Both the position numbers and the translations under genes were made by a program. A stretch of 43,066 nucleotides of DNA from Basidiobolus meristosporus CBS 931.73 (Eukaryota; Basidiobolomycota; Basidiobolomycetes; Basidiobolales; Basidiobolaceae): contig MCFE01000708.1 in NCBI GenBank assembly GCA_002104905.1, positions 1-43,066 on the forward strand, given 5' to 3'. The notes below the pieces were generated by a model. It was not told the origin of the DNA and ran no database searches. It saw only the letters and a list, made by a program, of their open reading frames with translations. This document shows, one piece after another, positions 40,624-43,066 of the stretch. Positions within the stretch are counted from its first letter, which is position 1; every line of letters starts with the position of its first letter.

Positions 40624-43066
40624 ATGTCCTCAGCAGCAAGCAATCCAAACCTTTCCATGTTGGAAGAAGCCAGAAGAAATCAGGAAGAACTTACTGAACA
40701 GCTTGAAAACATCATGCTTGAAAGAAACACCATGATGCTTGAGCACTCAAAGCTTGCCAAAACAAGATCTGATAATCACCGTAGAGATGAACTCCTTGAA
40801 GTTATATCCGGTTACCAAGATGAAATTGGAATAATTAAGGAAGCACTGGAGAATATTGCCATAGTAATTGACAGCATTGGAAATCCGCCAAGCCTTGCTC
40901 TGCATCAGTCACCAAGAAGTCATGCCTTTGAATCCTCCAGATCTACATCTCCTTCTAGACCTGCCCTGGTGGTTGTCCCAAGATCCTTGCCTGTTTATGC
41001 TGAAGGCACCAATGCCATCAAGAATCCAACTGAGTTTCTTTACAAGATTAGTCACATCTTAGCTGCACACCAGCTAGACCCTGACACCAACTGGGCTAGA
41101 CTTCTGCCTCTCTGTCTCACAATGCAAGATGCTGACTGGGTTGAAGTGAACATTCCTTCCAATAGTACGTGGAAAATTGCCCAAAACCTCTTTTGCAGCC
41201 ATATTGAGGATCCTCTCAAGAAAGCACATCTGAACTGTGACTTATGGAAAACTAAAATGCAAAAAGGTGAATCTGTGCAACACTTCTGTGATAGATTCCA
41301 AAGACAAATGAGACTAGCTGGAGTTAGTGATGATAATCCTTTGCTTACTGCTCATTTTCTTTCAAACTTTTCACACCAGCTACAGAGCAATATTGCTATT
41401 GTCAAAGCATGCAACCCTGCACATACCTATGACCAGATCTCAGAGATATGTACACTGGCAATCATCTTGACTGCAGCTGTCAGCCAGACTTCAGGCAACT
41501 CAACCCAAGATCCCACAATAGCCAGAAAAGAGACCAGTCATGTGACCAAGAAGCAGTCAACTGCTACCAAGCACTGTGAGCTTCATGGAAAATGATATCA
41601 TTCTACCAGTGAATGCAAAGGCATCACCAAGCAGTCAAACAAGTCAGGAAACACCTCAGAAAAGCAGCAAAACACCAAAACTGATAATCCATATGCTGAT
41701 GACAAGTGCTTTAAATGTGAAAATATGGGACATAGATCACCTGCCTGCCCTGAGAAGAACTCCACACCATCAGCCAAAATTACCCAGATCCTTGATGATC
41801 ATTCAGCCAATGATACAATGGGGTATGAAGAAGCATATGAAGAACTTACAGTTCAAGATTATCACAACCTCTTTGAGTTTCCAGCTAAAATTGCAACTGT
41901 TCAAGAAAAGAAGCAACCAATCACACAGCTCAAAGCCATAGAAGTGCCACTCACCCTCAATGGCCAATCATACATAGCACTACTGGATACTGGATCATCC
42001 AACTCTATTGTATCACCCAATGTAGTCAGAGATCTCAATTTGGAGATAGAAAAACAACCAGGAAAAATTGTTCTTGCAGCTAAGGATCTCTCAGCCCCAA
42101 GAATTGGCATTACCAACCCAATCAACATACATTGTGGCTCAGTAACCATAATCCATCAGATGGAAGTTATTGACATACCAGATGGACCTCAGGTAGTCAT
42201 TGGTCTGGACACCTTCACCAAACTTGGCTTTTACATAGGTGGACTACCAGTTTCCTATCCAGGATTCACTATATCTCAGCCGCTCATGATGGATCAAATC
42301 CCAGAGATTATCTCATCCCAACAGAAAGAAGAAGAGTTAACCCCAACTTTTCAAGAATATTCTCAATCAGTCAAATTGGATATTCAGCCGGCCATAGAGA
42401 GAAATCAGGCCATTCCAAGGAACAGCTTCTGCACCATCCCAGAATCCATTGTTACACCAGAGACCCCACCTGGTGAGTCAACATGGAGGAGGCAATACCC
42501 AATTCCGCATTCATGTCAACACTTAGTTGATGAGATAGTCCAAAAATGGGCTGACAATGGAATTATCACTCAAGCTCCTGTCAACACAACATTCACCAGC
42601 CCTTTGACGCTTGCACCAAAGAAAGATGCTGATGGAAATCTAACCCTGAAGAGGCCCTGTTTGGACCCCAGACCTCTGAACAAGCTTCTCCAAGATGACA
42701 AGTTTCCAATTCCAAGAATCCAAGATATCTTCTCTGCACTATCAGGAGCAAAAGTATTCTCCAAGTTGGACTTGAAGGATGCATATCACTGATTCCAGAT
42801 CCATCCTGATCATCAGCATAAAACTGCCTTTACTTGGAATAATAGGCAATGGATGTTTCAGGGAGCTCCCTTTAGCCTAAACACACTTACCAGCAAGTTT
42901 CAGAGAGTCATGACTATAATACTCAAGAATGCACCATACACATTGGTATTTGTTGATGATGTCATCATATTTTCCACTAACTGTGATGATCATGCAACCC
43001 ATGTCACTGATGTAATCAACAGACTGACAACTGCTGGACTGATTCTCAATGCTGAAAAGTGCAGTT
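40624..43066 (+). mobile_element. Ty3/gypsy gag-pol, one frame with two in-frame TGA codons, runs off the window
   Basis: One reading frame from ATG 40624 to the window end, interrupted only by TGA at 41593-41595 and 42790-42792. Gag: coiled-coil N terminus, then a capsid-like region (FLYKISHILAAHQLDPDTNW, QHFCDRFQRQMRLAGV). Next a C-x2-HG-type motif (CELHGK) and a CCHC zinc knuckle (CFKCENMGHRSPAC, about 41710-41750). Protease: LLDTGSSNSIV (about 41985). Reverse transcriptase: GIITQAPVNTTFTSPLTLAP, PCLDPRPLNK, SKLDLKDAYH, then after the second TGA FQIHPDHQHKTAFTW, FQGAPF and the FVDDVIIFS active site. RNase H, integrase and the 3' LTR lie beyond the window. The fusion of gag and pol in one frame is usual for many fungal gypsy elements. 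The two TGAs probably make it a pseudogene. Confidence 0.92.

Noticed and set aside
40624-43066. TGA reassigned to an amino acid in this organism
   Set aside because: The SMIM13-like host gene appears to end with TGA, and both TGAs in the element are explained by CpG decay.
1-43066. tRNA, rRNA or CRISPR features
   Set aside because: Scanning for T-loop GGTTCGA-like boxes with flanking stems and for regularly spaced repeats gave nothing convincing.

Overview
The window reads as nuclear DNA of a filamentous fungus. Evidence: a full-length FKS-type beta-1,3-glucan synthase, a WOPR (Gti1/Pac2/Wor1) regulator, many short introns (about 50-72 nt) with GTAAGN/GTATGN donors and CTAAC-like branch sites, and both Ty1/copia and Ty3/gypsy elements. 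A DH-PH-FYVE Rho-GEF and a SMIM13-like membrane protein suggest an early-diverging (zygomycete-grade) lineage rather than a yeast. That placement is inference; the sequence alone does not name the species.

Layout. 1-34.5 kb is a gene compartment with normal CpG content. In order: ISA1-type Fe-S assembly protein (-), secreted cysteine-rich protein (-), WOPR factor (+), fatty-acid elongase (+, 3 exons), trihelix/Myb-SANT protein (-, 2 exons), FKS1 (-, 1 long exon), DH-PH-FYVE-FYVE-like Rho-GEF (+, 16 exons), ribosomal protein uS17/RPS11 (-, with an apparent frameshift), a single-pass PPxY protein (+), a SMIM13-like protein (-), a peroxisomal-type NADH pyrophosphatase NPY1/NUDT12 (+), a small presumptive mitochondrial protein (+), and an unresolved coding region near 33-34 kb. 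Intergenic stretches are long (0.4-4 kb) and hold no RNA gene that I can recognise.

From about 34.6 kb to the end the window is a nested transposon compartment, strongly depleted in CpG. It holds a decayed copia element on the minus strand (RT and RNase H, two LTRs of about 350 bp, older LTR fragments and a second copia relic), then a gypsy gag-pol on the plus strand that runs off the window. Three copies of an apparently undescribed non-autonomous element of about 320 bp (ends CCCTA..TAGGG, each with its own 3-bp target duplication) lie here. One is inserted cleanly inside the copia reverse transcriptase.

Functional links. Fks1 activity depends on Rho1 GTPase in fungi, and the Rho-GEF lies divergently 4.2 kb upstream of FKS1. 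The pairing is suggestive but may be chance. The remaining genes are housekeeping or regulatory with no operon-like logic.
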